Positions 33,493-43,454 of a DNA stretch of 64,000 nt are shown here, piece after piece. The stretch is from an uncultured Clostridia bacterium (GTDB lineage: Bacteria; Bacillota; Clostridia; Christensenellales; Borkfalkiaceae). Under the pieces are notes generated by a model. That model saw nothing but the letters and a program-made list of their open reading frames with translations. It did not search any database and was not told the origin of the DNA. Position 1 is the first letter of the stretch. The number at the start of each line of letters is the position of its first letter. The position numbers and the translations under genes are program-made. The DNA lies in assembly GCA_947630325.1 (NCBI GenBank), contig CANRHB010000004.1:1-64000 (forward strand), written 5' to 3'.

Positions 33493-35028
33493 ATGCAAGC
33501 AGTCAAAAAAATTTTATGCGCCGCGTTCGCGCTTTTATTTGTCCTCGCGTGCTTTGCGGGATGCTCGGGGAGCGAGACGGACGGCGGCACGGGCGGCGGG
33601 GGAGAAGAACTTTCCCGCTTCGAAAACGCCGATCTCGGGGTGGTCACGGGGTCGCTCTTCGGCGGCTATTCCAAAGAGCAGTTCCCCGACGCCGAGATCG
33701 AAGAATTCAACAATTTTGCAGACGTGTTGATGGCGCTCAAACAGGGGAAGGTGGACGGCACCATGCTCGACCGCCCCAACTTCAACTCGGTCAAGCGCAC
33801 GGAGAGCGAACTTTCCTGCGTCACCGTGCCCGCCTACTCGGTGGAGATCGGGTTCGGCTTCCAAAAGAACGAGGGAGGAAACGAACTGCGCGGGCAGATG
33901 AACGCCCTCCTCGAAGAACTCGGCGGAAACGGGAAACTTCAAGAGCTCCTCGACAAGTGGTACGGCGAAACGGAGCCGCAAGTCTCGGTGCCTTTGAACG
34001 AACTGAGCGACAATTCAAAATCGCTCAAAGTCTCCATCGACACGACGCGTAAGCCCTTCGTCTACCGCTACAACAACGAGCCCGTCGGCTTTGAGATCGA
34101 GGTACTGTATCTCTTCTGCGAGAAGTACGATTACAAGATCACGGTGGAGGACGTCTCCTTTGCGTCGGGGCTTGCGGGGCTTGCGGGAGGAAAGTATGAC
34201 CTCGTCTGCGGCGGCCTCTACATGACCCCCGAGCGCAAGGAGAGCGTGAATTTCAGCGACCCCTATATGAAGGCGGACGTTGTCATGGCGTTCCTCGGCG
34301 AAGGGGGCGGCGGATTCTGGGGCTCGGTCGGCGAGAGTTTCGAAAAGACCTTTGTCCGCGAGGGACGCTGGAAGATGATCTTAGAGGGGATCGGCACCAC
34401 CCTCCTCATCAGCCTGTGCGCCGTGCTCGGCGGCACCGTGCTCGGGTTCTTGCTCTACCTCGCGTCGCGTTCCAAATATAAGGCCCTCTCCGCGTTCGCC
34501 CGCGGCTTTGCGAGGGTGTATTCCAAGATCATCACGGGCACGCCCACCCTCGTTGTGTTGATGCTCCTCTTCTATGTCGTATTCGGGAACACCGATTTGA
34601 GCGGCGTCGTCGTGGCGATCATCGGCTTTATCCTCACCTTCGGCTCCTTCGTCTACACCCAACTCAAACTTACGGTGGAGGGGGTGGACATCGGACAGAC
34701 GGAGGCGGCGTATGCGCTCGGTTACGGCCGCAACCGCACCTTCTTCCGCATCATTCTGCCGCAGGCGATGAAGATGTTCGCCCCCGCTTATTCGGCGGAG
34801 ATTGTCAGCCTCGTCAAAGCGACCTCGGTCGTGGGGTATATCGCGGTGGAGGATCTCACCAAGGTGGGGGACATCATCCGGAGCAATACATACGAGGCGT
34901 TCTTCCCGCTCATTGCCGTGGCGGTCATCTACTTCCTGATCACCTGGGGGATCTCCGCCCTGCTCGATCTCGTGCGGCGCAAGACCGACCCGAGAAAGAG
35001 AAAGCGCAAACTTTTTTTGGAGGCATGA
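33493..35028 (+). CDS. Amino-acid ABC transporter: fused binding protein and permease
   Basis: 511 residues from the ATG at 33493 (AGGAGAAG upstream); the longer in-frame start lacks a site. A lipobox CFAGC (Cys24) would tether the N-terminus. There follow an incomplete SBP family 3 module (about 40-165), a second SBP_bac_3 module (about 175-285, with [21 protein letters not shown]), then a HisM/GlnP-type permease with about five membrane helices and the docking loop [21 protein letters not shown]. GlnP-like fusions with tandem binding domains are known in Firmicutes; each domain feeds the same channel. It imports a polar amino acid, probably glutamine or similar, by inference. Confidence 0.88.
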   Translation: MQAVKKILCAAFALLFVLACFAGCSGSETDGGTGGGGEELSRFENADLGVVTGSLFGGYSKEQFPDAEIEEFNNFADVLMALKQGKVDGTMLDRPNFNSVKRTESELSCVTVPAYSVEIGFGFQKNEGGNELRGQMNALLEELGGNGKLQELLDKWYGETEPQVSVPLNELSDNSKSLKVSIDTTRKPFVYRYNNEPVGFEIEVLYLFCEKYDYKITVEDVSFASGLAGLAGGKYDLVCGGLYMTPERKESVNFSDPYMKADVVMAFLGEGGGGFWGSVGESFEKTFVREGRWKMILEGIGTTLLISLCAVLGGTVLGFLLYLASRSKYKALSAFARGFARVYSKIITGTPTLVVLMLLFYVVFGNTDLSGVVVAIIGFILTFGSFVYTQLKLTVEGVDIGQTEAAYALGYGRNRTFFRIILPQAMKMFAPAYSAEIVSLVKATSVVGYIAVEDLTKVGDIIRSNTYEAFFPLIAVAVIYFLITWGISALLDLVRRKTDPRKRKRKLFLEA

Positions 35029-35029
35029 G

Positions 35030-36118
35030 ATGATCCGTATCGAGCATTTGAGAAAGGAATATCCCAACGTTACCCCCCTTCAAGACGTCACCGTCACAAT
35101 AAACAGAGGGGACGTCATCTCCGTCATCGGCCCTTCGGGAACGGGGAAGTCCACCTTCATCCGCTGTATCAACCGCTTGGAGACGCCCACCTCGGGCGAA
35201 ATTTGGGTGGACGACGAGTGCATCACGGACAAGAAGTGCGACATCTGCAAGGTGCGGCGCAAAATGGGCATGGTGTTCCAATCGTTCAACCTCTTCCCCC
35301 AGATGACCGTCATCGAAAACATCATGGCGGCGCCCATGGACCTCAAAAAGGTCCCCAAAAAGGAGGCCTATGAGGAGGGGATGAGGCTGCTCCGCACCGT
35401 GGGGCTTGCGGATAAAGCGAACAATTTCCCCGACGAGCTCTCGGGCGGGCAGAAACAGCGGGTTGCGATCGCCAGAACGCTCGCCATGAAACCCGAGATC
35501 ATTCTCTTCGACGAGCCGACCTCCGCGCTCGATCCCACCATGGTGGGAGAGGTGCAGGCGGTCATCCGCGACTTAGCGCGCCAAGGGCTCACCATGGTGA
35601 TCGTCACCCACGAAATGCACTTTGCGCGGGAGATCGCCAACCGTGTGTTCTATATGGACGAAGGGGGCATTTACGAAGAGGGCACGCCCGAGGAGATCTT
35701 CGACCACCCCAAGCGCGAAAAGACCATCCGCTTTATCAAACACATCAAAGTGTTCGAGAGGCTGATCGAGTCAAAAGATTTCGATTTCATCGGCTTCAAC
35801 ACCGCGCTCGAAGAGTTTTGCAGAAAGAGCCAAACGCCGCAAAAGACCATTTACCGCGCGCAGTCTGTGTTTGAGGAACTCTGCGTGCAGATCCTGCTTC
35901 CCGCGCTCGGCGAAAGGTTCCGCTTGAATGTCACCTTCGAATATTCGCAGGACGGGGAGATCGCCACCATGCAATTCGGGTACGGCGGCGCGCCGTTCGA
36001 CCCGAATACTTCGGAGAACATCCTTTCGCTCAAACTCATTCAAAACGCGGCGGAGAGCGTCGTTTACGAGTATTTGGGCGAAGAAGAGGGCAACCTCGTC
36101 ACCGTTAAAATAAAGTAA
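35030..36118 (+). CDS. Amino-acid ABC transporter ATPase with GHKL-like C-terminal extension
   Basis: 362 residues, about 120 longer than GlnQ-type ATPases. Walker A is GPSGTGKS (34-41), the signature LSGGQ starts at 137, and Walker B includes D161-E162 in [12 protein letters not shown]. Residues about 245-362 resemble a histidine-kinase/RsbW-type ATP-binding fold: an N-box-like [13 protein letters not shown], a G-box-like YGGAPFDP, and a closing [24 protein letters not shown]. The usual DxGxG Asp is missing, so it may be a regulatory rather than catalytic module. It starts one base after the fused binding protein/permease stops and powers that importer. Confidence 0.88.
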   Translation: MIRIEHLRKEYPNVTPLQDVTVTINRGDVISVIGPSGTGKSTFIRCINRLETPTSGEIWVDDECITDKKCDICKVRRKMGMVFQSFNLFPQMTVIENIMAAPMDLKKVPKKEAYEEGMRLLRTVGLADKANNFPDELSGGQKQRVAIARTLAMKPEIILFDEPTSALDPTMVGEVQAVIRDLARQGLTMVIVTHEMHFAREIANRVFYMDEGGIYEEGTPEEIFDHPKREKTIRFIKHIKVFERLIESKDFDFIGFNTALEEFCRKSQTPQKTIYRAQSVFEELCVQILLPALGERFRLNVTFEYSQDGEIATMQFGYGGAPFDPNTSENILSLKLIQNAAESVVYEYLGEEEGNLVTVKIK

Positions 36119-36122
36119 AGAA

Positions 36123-36420
36123 TGAAATGGCGTTCGGCTCCCCCTTGCTGTCCCTTTTAGGGAAAGTACCCGCGAAGCGGGGGAAAGGGTTTTAGTAGGC
36201 TCTCGGAGAACCCCTCAGTCGCGCAGGCGCGACAGCTCCCCTAAAAGGGGCGCCGAGAAAACAAGGTGCCCCCTTCCCTACCCTCCCCCCCCCAACAAGT
36301 TGGGGGAGGGCAAGAATACCACCCCTTCCGCCTCGCTTCGCTCGGCACCCCACCCCTCAAGGGGTGGGCAAGAAAAACCCCCTCCGTGGGAGGGGGATCA
36401 AGGGGGTGGGGCGCATCCTA
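36123..36420. repeat. Intergenic palindromic repeat cluster 1
   Basis: No gene. The left part (about 36136-36262) is an element running from TTGCTGTCCCTTTTAGGG to CAGCTCCCCTAAAAGGGGC, whose ends are mutually complementary, with internal inverted repeats (CCCGCGAAGCGGG, TCGCGC-AGG-CGCGA). The right part (36270-36412) is a C-rich then G-rich tract with CCCCCTCCGTGGGAGGGGG hairpins. Both types recur in four other gaps of this window. Confidence 0.8.
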
Positions 36421-36440
36421 AAATACGTCACCCTACAACG

Positions 36441-39400
36441 TCAATCGGCGGGGGAGACGGTCACGGTGACTTTGTAGCCGGGCTCGGAGACGGGCTTGCC
36501 GTCTGCGTCGCGGAAGGTGACCTCTTCGCCCTCTTCCACCTTAACGGTGTAGCGGGACTCCTCTTTGTCCCACGTCGCAAAGAAGGTGAACGTCCCGTCC
36601 TCGTTCTTTACAAGGTCGTGCGGCATACTTACATGTTCGTATCTGCCGAATTCGCCGTTGTACACCATCACGCTCGCAAGCACAACATTGCCCTCGTCGT
36701 CAAAGAAGAGGTTCACAAGGTTCAGCATGTAGTTCACCACCTGCGCAAAGCGGTAAGTTTCCACCTCTGCCGAGGCAACGCTCCCGTTCTCCGCCAAAGT
36801 GAAGGTGACAAGGTACCCCGTGCCCCACGTGCAGGTGTCCGTGGTGCCGTGCGTCACAACGTCCGCCTTGTCCACGATCCACACGCTGTGGCTATAACCG
36901 CTCGGCGTAATGCCCGTATCGTAAGCGACGACGGGCTTTTTTGTTTCTTTGTCGAGGAGGGTGACCGCGGAGATCTTCCCGATCGCCTCTCCCGTGCCGT
37001 TCTGCGCGTCGAAGTAACCGGGCGCAATGGACATCTTGGTGTAGAGCAAAGTCTTTACCCGCACGGTGTATTTTTCCGTCTCCACGTCTTGGTAGGAGAA
37101 GAGCCCATAGCACCAGAAGTAGTTCCCGCCCTGATAGTACTCGTAATAGTTGAGGAGATAGTCTTTGCCGTCGCTTGCCGTAAAGGTAAGTTCGAGGCGG
37201 TCGCCGTACCCCGGCACGCTCCCCACCATTTTCACGTCCTTTTCGGGCACATCGTCAAAGTGGACGGGCTTGGAGTAAATTTCGTCGCCCTCCTTGTAGA
37301 GATAGAGGAAGTCGCCCGAGATGGTGGGCTCGGCGATGACGATCGCGCCGAAGCCGACGCTCGTCTTGAACAGCCTGCCGCCGCGGGGGACGCTTACCTC
37401 CGTCGTATCGGGGTAGTAGCGCGCGTTGTGGTCGAGGTGTTCCACGCTGTTGTAGCCCGCCGTCACGGTAAAGGTGTAGCTCCCCTCCTTGTAATCAAAG
37501 GAGATGGGGTAGCGGTTCTTGCCGTATGTGACGGTGGGGGAGAATTCTCCCACCGATTCGCCCATGAGGGAGTCGCCCGCCGCATACAGGCGGAGGCTGT
37601 ACCCCGCGTACTCCTTGGGCTTGCCGTCCTCGAGATAGTCTTTCCCCTCAAAGGTGAACACGGCGGCAAGATTGCCGTTTGTCGTTCCGTTGGGGGCAAA
37701 GGTAAGGGTCGCCGAAAGAGCGGGGTGTCCGCTGATCTCCTCTCCGTCCTTGTCCAAAAGGAGGACGGTTCCGTTCATGGTAAACGCTTCGCCCTTGAAG
37801 CGGCGGTAGGTTTTGTTTTTGTAGGCGTACACGTCGCCCGTGGGCGCGTCCACTTCGGTGGGGGAATCGGAGAGATACACATACGCCTTGCCGTTCTGCA
37901 CGTAATAGGGTCCGCTCTCGTTGCCGAAGTAGGCGGTGCCGTCCGCGCGGAACGAAATGCTCTCGAGGTCGTCGGCAAAGAACATGCCCGCCAACCCCTC
38001 GTAATCGGTGATGTTGAAGGTGTGTTCGCTTAAGAGGAAGTAGTACTCCCTGCCCCCGACCGCCGAAGCGCTCTCGTCGATCGTGAAGGAGATGAAGTTT
38101 TTCTCGAAGTCGATCACTTCATAGGAGCCCGTTCCCGTGAAGGAATCGGTGGAATACTCTCCTCTTCCATAGCCGTCGAGCACGAGGACGTTCCAATGTT
38201 CGTCGGTGAATACGCCGTCCGCGTCCGCGTTGAACACGAGGCAGGCTCCCACGCCCTCGCTGTTGATGGCAAAGGTCACGCGATAGTTGGCTCTCGGATA
38301 GCCGGCTCCCAGGGAGACCCCGCGCAGAAGATATTCTTCGTGGCCCCACGTGTCGTTGACAGTGTCGAGAACGACGTATGTGCCGGTGGAGACTTCCGCC
38401 CCCGCCGCGTTGCGGATGGAGACGATCTTTTCGCTGATGTTGTCGATGAACACCGCGCTGTAATTGTTGATCTGTTCGAAGTTGCTGTCGAGGAGCTGCC
38501 AACTGCGCCCGACCGCCCAATCGGTTTTCAAGAAGGAGCGCGCTTCGAGGTCGAGGTCGAACACAAACTCGGAGCCGTCCGTTGCGGTGAAGGAGATCGT
38601 CTGGCAGAGCGCGTCGCGGATGTAATCTCCCCTCAGCGTCTCCCCTTCGCCGCGGTCGTAAAGGGCGGTGTGGTAGCCGTCGATGGTGAGGCTTCCCACC
38701 CCCTCGAACTTGAAGCCGTCGAGCGATTCTTTGAGAGCGGTCTCGAACTCGCTGTCATAGAGGGTGGCAAGGAGGGCGTCGTCGTATTCGGCAAGGGTAT
38801 AGATGACAAAGCGGAACCGCTCGCTCCCCCCGACCTTAAAGGCGTAAACCGTCTCCCCGAAATGGGTCGTCCCCACGGGCTCATAGGTGCCGCTGAGGAA
38901 GTTTTCGCCCTTGTCCGTGGTGTATTTCATGCGGGAAACGCCGTCGAGGAAGATCATCACATCGCCGACGCCGCCCGCTTCCACGCCCGTGGGCTGGACG
39001 ACATAGAGCATCTCCTCGATCCCCTCTCTCGGCGTTGCGAGGTCGCTCCCGTCGTCTCCCTTGGAGAGATCGTAATAGAGGTAGACGATCTCGCCCTGCT
39101 CCGACACATAGAGGAAGGTGCCGATGGAGCCCTCGAAATGCTCGTTCGTGGTGTGGGTGAACTGCCCCTGCGTCACCGTGCCGTCCTCTTCGATGAGGAG
39201 GGAGCCGAGCCCGCCCGTCGAAACGGAGGTGCATTCCCAGATCTCGCTCCCGTCGGGCAGAGCGTATTTCTCCCAATAGGAGTAGGGCTTCCCGTTCGAA
39301 GTCTCCTCGAGCAGGCAGTAGATGTTGTAACTCAGATTCTCCGTGGTGCTTACGGCAACGGAGTTGAAGAACAGGAGTTTTTCGCCCACGGCGCTTTCAT

Positions 39401-41603
39401 AGCCCTTGGTGACTTCGGTCCGCGTAAAGGTGTAGAGGAAAAAGTCCGAATGGCCGATAGGCTCGGCGGTAAACGTGCCGCCCGCCGCCTTTATCAGAGT
39501 ACTGTCGTCCTCGGAAGAGGGGACGAATACGCTTACCTTGCCCTTCAAGCCGTTGCTTTCCACATCGTGGAGGACGAGGAAGGGGGGTCGAAGGACGCTC
39601 CCGTCCATGAAGCGGTATTCGGTGTAATCGCCCTCCACAAGGCTCTTGGGCGCGGAGAACTTCTTATTTTCGGCGTCCACACGGAAGGAGAATTCCTCCC
39701 CGCTCTCCGTTTCGCAGTTGACGACGGAGCCCGAAATGAGGTCGGTGGCGACGGAGTAGCGGCCCTCGTACTCTTTGCCGTTCACGGTGTATAAAAAGCT
39801 GTCCGCAAAGTGGCCGAATCCGTCGAGCACGAGCGTCTCGCCGTTTTCGCCCTCGTATTCCCCGCGCAGTTCGGTCGCCTGCACATAGCCGCCGTAACCG
39901 GGGTATGAGGGGTCGTTGACGGGGAGGGTATAGACAAAGTTTGTCGCCACCGCGCCCTCGATGCCCGTCAGGAGCCCGTCGGGGTCGCTGAAGAAGCAGA
40001 CGAGTTTGTAGATGTCCGCCGTGCCGATCGTGTAGATCCCGTCCACGTAATATCTGCCGTCGTAAGACATGCCCGTGGTCATATCCCCGAGCACGGCGAC
40101 GCCGTATCCGTCGATGATGAGCATCATCGTCTGTTGCAAATAGCCCATGCCTTCGACGGGGTCGACCATCACAAAGTCGATGTAGGAGCCCACTTCTTCG
40201 CCGCCCACGAGGAAGGTGGCGGGATAGTCGTAATCGCCGCCCCGCATGGGCAAAAAGCGGAAAGTTTCGTCGGAGCTTTCAAATACGTAATCGAGGGTCT
40301 CCTCCGAATAGCGGACGGCGCCCTTGCAGGTATGGGAGCCCTTTTTATAGTCGGCGTTGAGATAGCTGTCGATGGTGAGCGTCCTGTCCGCCTCGTAACG
40401 GGGGGTGAACTGCTCCCCGTCCACAAATTCCATAAAGGTGTAGGAGCCCACGAGGTCGTTCCGCTCATAGCTGAACATCGAGCCGTACACCCTGCCCTTC
40501 AAGTCGCCTGAGCCGGGAGAAAAGACAAAGTCGTCGCCGTCGCGCGTTCCCTCGAATTCACTGCTCCCGCGGCGGAGAATGGCCTTTTCGGGCTCGAAAC
40601 GGGGGAAGAACACGAGGTCGTTGCCGCCGTAACGGTCGGTAAAGCCCTTGTCCCACACGGCATAGAGCACGGTGTCGCCCATCACGGGGAAGAGCTCTTG
40701 GGGCCGATAGTCCGCTTCGCCGCCGCTGTACGCGCTCCAACCCGCAAAGAGGTATCCTTTGTTTGAGAAGCTACTTTCGGGCAAGGCCACGGTGTCGCCG
40801 TAAAGGGCCTCCACGCTTGCAACACTGCCCGTGGCTTGGGAGGAATCGGGGTTGAACACGACCTCGTAACGGAGGCGGTCATAGTAGAAGCGGAGGACGT
40901 TTTTGCTTGCGTCCGCAACGAGGCGCACGCTCTCGATGGGGGCCTGCCCCGCGGGAGCCGCCGTCTGCGCAAAGCCCGTCACTTCGGGAGCACGGGGAGA
41001 GACGATCGCGTCCACATAGTCGGAGGCATAGAGGATCTCGGCGTCGCGGACATAGGAATTGCCCGCAAGGTTCAAAAGATAGCGCTCTATCACATATTCC
41101 ACTTTGTATTTTGCGGTAAGGGTGATGTTTTCGGCGGGCATTTTCACGCCGCTTACGATCTCGGCGTCGCCCAAAAACCACGCGCCGAAGTCGAGCCCGC
41201 TCTTTGTGGGCGCGATGTTTTTGACTGCGTCATAGATGTTTGCGCCTTCGGCGAGGATGAGGGAGGGCGCGCCCTCGGCATACACGCCGCCGTCGGCGTC
41301 GAAGGTCACTTCATACCCCTGCGCCCAAACGGCGGTGTAGGAGGTATCTTTGTCGGGCACGGTCACGTTGCCCGAGAGGGTTTCTCCCCCCGCGCTCCAG
41401 CCCGCAAGCACATAGCCCTTGCGGAGGGAGGAGGGGAGTTCCACCGTGTCGCCCGCTTCGGCGGTGATGCTCTCCACGGGAGAGCCTTCCCCCGCGTCGA
41501 AGGAGAGGGTCACCTTTCCGCCGCACCCCGCAAGGAGAATGCCGAACGAGAGGGCGATCGCAGAAATGAGAGTGAAAATGAGAAGTTTCAAAGATCTTTT
41601 CAT
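36441..41603 (-). CDS. Giant secreted lipoprotein with InlB-type repeats
   Basis: 1720 residues. The signal peptide ends in LLAGC (Cys27). The first 370 residues contain Flg_new/InlB B-type repeats (VTFDADGGVYAEGAP, GYLFAGWSAYSGG, repeated GDTV and AVW ends) that form ubiquitin-like beta folds in adhesins. The following 1300 residues are repeated beta units of about 90-110 residues with recurring cores such as LTIDGYHTALYD, LVLDGFGHFAD, LVLDGYGRGEY (the motif L-x-(I/L)-DGYG), each resembling an MORN- or META-like sheet. No sortase signal, so anchoring is by lipid. Function is probably surface binding. It may share a transcript with the two other surface genes on this strand. Confidence 0.85.
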   Translation of the reverse strand: MKRSLKLLIFTLISAIALSFGILLAGCGGKVTLSFDAGEGSPVESITAEAGDTVELPSSLRKGYVLAGWSAGGETLSGNVTVPDKDTSYTAVWAQGYEVTFDADGGVYAEGAPSLILAEGANIYDAVKNIAPTKSGLDFGAWFLGDAEIVSGVKMPAENITLTAKYKVEYVIERYLLNLAGNSYVRDAEILYASDYVDAIVSPRAPEVTGFAQTAAPAGQAPIESVRLVADASKNVLRFYYDRLRYEVVFNPDSSQATGSVASVEALYGDTVALPESSFSNKGYLFAGWSAYSGGEADYRPQELFPVMGDTVLYAVWDKGFTDRYGGNDLVFFPRFEPEKAILRRGSSEFEGTRDGDDFVFSPGSGDLKGRVYGSMFSYERNDLVGSYTFMEFVDGEQFTPRYEADRTLTIDSYLNADYKKGSHTCKGAVRYSEETLDYVFESSDETFRFLPMRGGDYDYPATFLVGGEEVGSYIDFVMVDPVEGMGYLQQTMMLIIDGYGVAVLGDMTTGMSYDGRYYVDGIYTIGTADIYKLVCFFSDPDGLLTGIEGAVATNFVYTLPVNDPSYPGYGGYVQATELRGEYEGENGETLVLDGFGHFADSFLYTVNGKEYEGRYSVATDLISGSVVNCETESGEEFSFRVDAENKKFSAPKSLVEGDYTEYRFMDGSVLRPPFLVLHDVESNGLKGKVSVFVPSSEDDSTLIKAAGGTFTAEPIGHSDFFLYTFTRTEVTKGYESAVGEKLLFFNSVAVSTTENLSYNIYCLLEETSNGKPYSYWEKYALPDGSEIWECTSVSTGGLGSLLIEEDGTVTQGQFTHTTNEHFEGSIGTFLYVSEQGEIVYLYYDLSKGDDGSDLATPREGIEEMLYVVQPTGVEAGGVGDVMIFLDGVSRMKYTTDKGENFLSGTYEPVGTTHFGETVYAFKVGGSERFRFVIYTLAEYDDALLATLYDSEFETALKESLDGFKFEGVGSLTIDGYHTALYDRGEGETLRGDYIRDALCQTISFTATDGSEFVFDLDLEARSFLKTDWAVGRSWQLLDSNFEQINNYSAVFIDNISEKIVSIRNAAGAEVSTGTYVVLDTVNDTWGHEEYLLRGVSLGAGYPRANYRVTFAINSEGVGACLVFNADADGVFTDEHWNVLVLDGYGRGEYSTDSFTGTGSYEVIDFEKNFISFTIDESASAVGGREYYFLLSEHTFNITDYEGLAGMFFADDLESISFRADGTAYFGNESGPYYVQNGKAYVYLSDSPTEVDAPTGDVYAYKNKTYRRFKGEAFTMNGTVLLLDKDGEEISGHPALSATLTFAPNGTTNGNLAAVFTFEGKDYLEDGKPKEYAGYSLRLYAAGDSLMGESVGEFSPTVTYGKNRYPISFDYKEGSYTFTVTAGYNSVEHLDHNARYYPDTTEVSVPRGGRLFKTSVGFGAIVIAEPTISGDFLYLYKEGDEIYSKPVHFDDVPEKDVKMVGSVPGYGDRLELTFTASDGKDYLLNYYEYYQGGNYFWCYGLFSYQDVETEKYTVRVKTLLYTKMSIAPGYFDAQNGTGEAIGKISAVTLLDKETKKPVVAYDTGITPSGYSHSVWIVDKADVVTHGTTDTCTWGTGYLVTFTLAENGSVASAEVETYRFAQVVNYMLNLVNLFFDDEGNVVLASVMVYNGEFGRYEHVSMPHDLVKNEDGTFTFFATWDKEESRYTVKVEEGEEVTFRDADGKPVSEPGYKVTVTVSPAD

Positions 41604-41615
41604 ACTGTTCTCCTT

Positions 41616-43244
41616 TTAACGGGCAAGCGTGCGCTTTTGGGGGAGCGCCTCATAGGAGGCGGGCGTTGCAGGCGTTTCGGTTTCGCCGAGATAAGGGCTG
41701 ACGAAGGAGAGGAATTCGTCTGCGGAGGTCATCAAACTTCTGTGGATCCTGCGCACCACGCCCTCCGAATCGATGAGCACGGTCACGGGGATGTCGGTCA
41801 CGCCGAACATGCTCTGCAAACGGTTCATGGTGTCGTATATCATGGGGAAGGTGTAGCCGTTGCGGGAGGCAAACTGCTTTACGCTTACGAGGTTGTCCGC
41901 GGAGTCTTGGTCGACGGCAAGCAGGGCAATGTCGTTTTTCAACTGTTCATAGCCGAGTTGCAGATAGGGGAACTCCACCTGGCAGGGCCCGCACCACGTC
42001 GCCCAGAAGTTGAGCACCACGGCCTGCTTGTCTTTGAGCAAGTCGGAGAGGGTGTAGCTCTCGCCGTTGGAGGTCATGGCGGAGGTAAAGGTGAAGTCGT
42101 ACATCACCGAGCCCACGGTGTAGCGGTTACTTGCGGGCGCGGGTTCGCGGATGGGCGCGGCGGTGAGCGGAATGTTGCAGTCGGGATTCCCGAATTCGAG
42201 CGTCACCGTCTCGGCGGTATATCCCTTGGGGAGGGAGGAGACGGTCACCGTATACGTCTTGTTCTTCACGGGTTTGATGGAATATTCGAACACGCCGTTT
42301 ACAAGGGTAGAGGGGGTGCTCTGCGCAATTTGGGTCGCGCCGTCGTACACGGTGATGACGGCGGAGGAATCGACGATCGGGTCCCCGTTGTTGCGGATGA
42401 GGCGGAACTTATAGTTTACCGCCACATTTTCGTCGAGGGCGGGGATCTCCGTCGTGTTCTCGTGCGTGCCGCAACGCAGACAGTGCTGGGACTTGGAGCC
42501 CGCCGCCTCGAAGGTGGGAAGTTTGTCGATGGTGAATTCGGCGGGGAGTTCGTGTCCGAGGGCGGGAATAGCCTGCTGTTCGGAGGTGTTGCAACGTTCG
42601 CACACGCGGTCGCGGTAGCCGTCGGCGGTGCAGGTGGGCTCGAGGTCGTTTTCGCCGAGTTTCCAGCGGTGCCCGAGGGCGGGGATCACGGTGTCCTCAA
42701 GCGTTTCGCCGCAAGTGTCGCAACGGTAGGAAACAGAGCCCGCCGTAGTGCAGGTCGCAGCTTTTCGCCCCGTCTCCACGGGGTCGTGCGCGCCGAAGCC
42801 GAGAGAGACGGTCTCCTGCGCAGAACATTCCTTGCAGGTGCGGCGCAAACTTCCCTCTTGTTCGCAGGTGGGAGCAACGAGAATGACCCCCTCGTCCCAG
42901 TTGTGGGCGATGGTGGGAACGTCGGTGACCTGCGTTGTTTGGCAACGGCGGCAGGTCTGGGTGCGCTTGCCCACCTGCGTGCAAGAGGCGGCCTGCGTCT
43001 CTTTTCCGCCGTTAAAGTCGTGCCCGAGGGCGGGGATCTCCTCTTCCTCTGTCTGCTTGCAGATGGCGCAGGTGTGGGCGCGCAAGCCGTTTTCGGTACA
43101 GGTGGCGAGGGAAAGGACCTCCCACCCGCCGTAAATGTGTTCGTGCGGGCCTACCGCGGCGTCGCAGGCCGAAACCGCAAAACAATTTGCGCCGAGGGCG
43201 AACGCCGCCGCAAGGAGCAAGGTTTTGCCGAGAAATTTTTTCAT
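41616..43244 (-). CDS. Lipoprotein with Cys-rich repeats fused to TlpA-like thioredoxin domain
   Basis: 542 residues. A signal sequence ends in AVSAC (Cys27). Residues about 35-270 hold six to seven tandem 35-40-residue repeats of form ATC-x3-G-x3-(H/Y)-x-C-x2-C-x9-IPALGH, each with Cys and His that could bind metal or form disulfides. Residues 270-350 look like a Cna-B/SpaA-type domain. Residues about 370-520 are a TlpA/ResA thioredoxin fold with active site WCGPC (Cys418, Cys421) and cis-Pro in DIPVTV. Such domains reduce or isomerise disulfides outside the membrane. The pairing with these repeats is unusual; the repeats may be its substrate. It is 12 bp upstream of the giant lipoprotein. 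Confidence 0.88.
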   Translation of the reverse strand: MKKFLGKTLLLAAAFALGANCFAVSACDAAVGPHEHIYGGWEVLSLATCTENGLRAHTCAICKQTEEEEIPALGHDFNGGKETQAASCTQVGKRTQTCRRCQTTQVTDVPTIAHNWDEGVILVAPTCEQEGSLRRTCKECSAQETVSLGFGAHDPVETGRKAATCTTAGSVSYRCDTCGETLEDTVIPALGHRWKLGENDLEPTCTADGYRDRVCERCNTSEQQAIPALGHELPAEFTIDKLPTFEAAGSKSQHCLRCGTHENTTEIPALDENVAVNYKFRLIRNNGDPIVDSSAVITVYDGATQIAQSTPSTLVNGVFEYSIKPVKNKTYTVTVSSLPKGYTAETVTLEFGNPDCNIPLTAAPIREPAPASNRYTVGSVMYDFTFTSAMTSNGESYTLSDLLKDKQAVVLNFWATWCGPCQVEFPYLQLGYEQLKNDIALLAVDQDSADNLVSVKQFASRNGYTFPMIYDTMNRLQSMFGVTDIPVTVLIDSEGVVRRIHRSLMTSADEFLSFVSPYLGETETPATPASYEALPQKRTLAR

Positions 43245-43397
43245 AAAACCTCCGTAATTCCCCGAAGGATGGGGAAAATATGCGAATATATAAAGTTGAT
43301 CACTTCACTATTATAAAGGAAAAAGCGCGCCTTGTCAATGAAAGCGGGGGGAGAAACGCAATTTCACAAACATTTCAAATTTTTCCAACCAGAAAAT

Positions 43398-43438
43398 AAA
43401 ATCGCCCGACCGCGCAAAATACGCAGTCGGGCGATTTT
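43398..43438. terminator. Bidirectional terminator
   Basis: AAAATCGCCCGAC (43398-43410) pairs with GTCGGGCGATTTT (43426-43438). It ends the minus-strand repeat lipoprotein at 43455 and separates it from the thioredoxin lipoprotein. Confidence 0.88.
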
Positions 43439-43454
43439 TGAAAGTTTTTTTAGA

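Noticed and set aside
36123..36420. GC-rich palindromes as ordinary terminators of the amino-acid transporter operon.
   Set aside because: The same elements recur in five gaps, in both orientations and in tandem, beside genes of differing direction, so a repeat-family explanation is better. They may still act as stops.
36300..43316. Plus-strand frames opposite the large surface lipoproteins (36300-38033, 38196-39794, 40836-43316).
   Set aside because: The minus strand carries clear signal peptides, repeats and a TlpA domain. The plus frames are His/Val/Gly-rich shadows.
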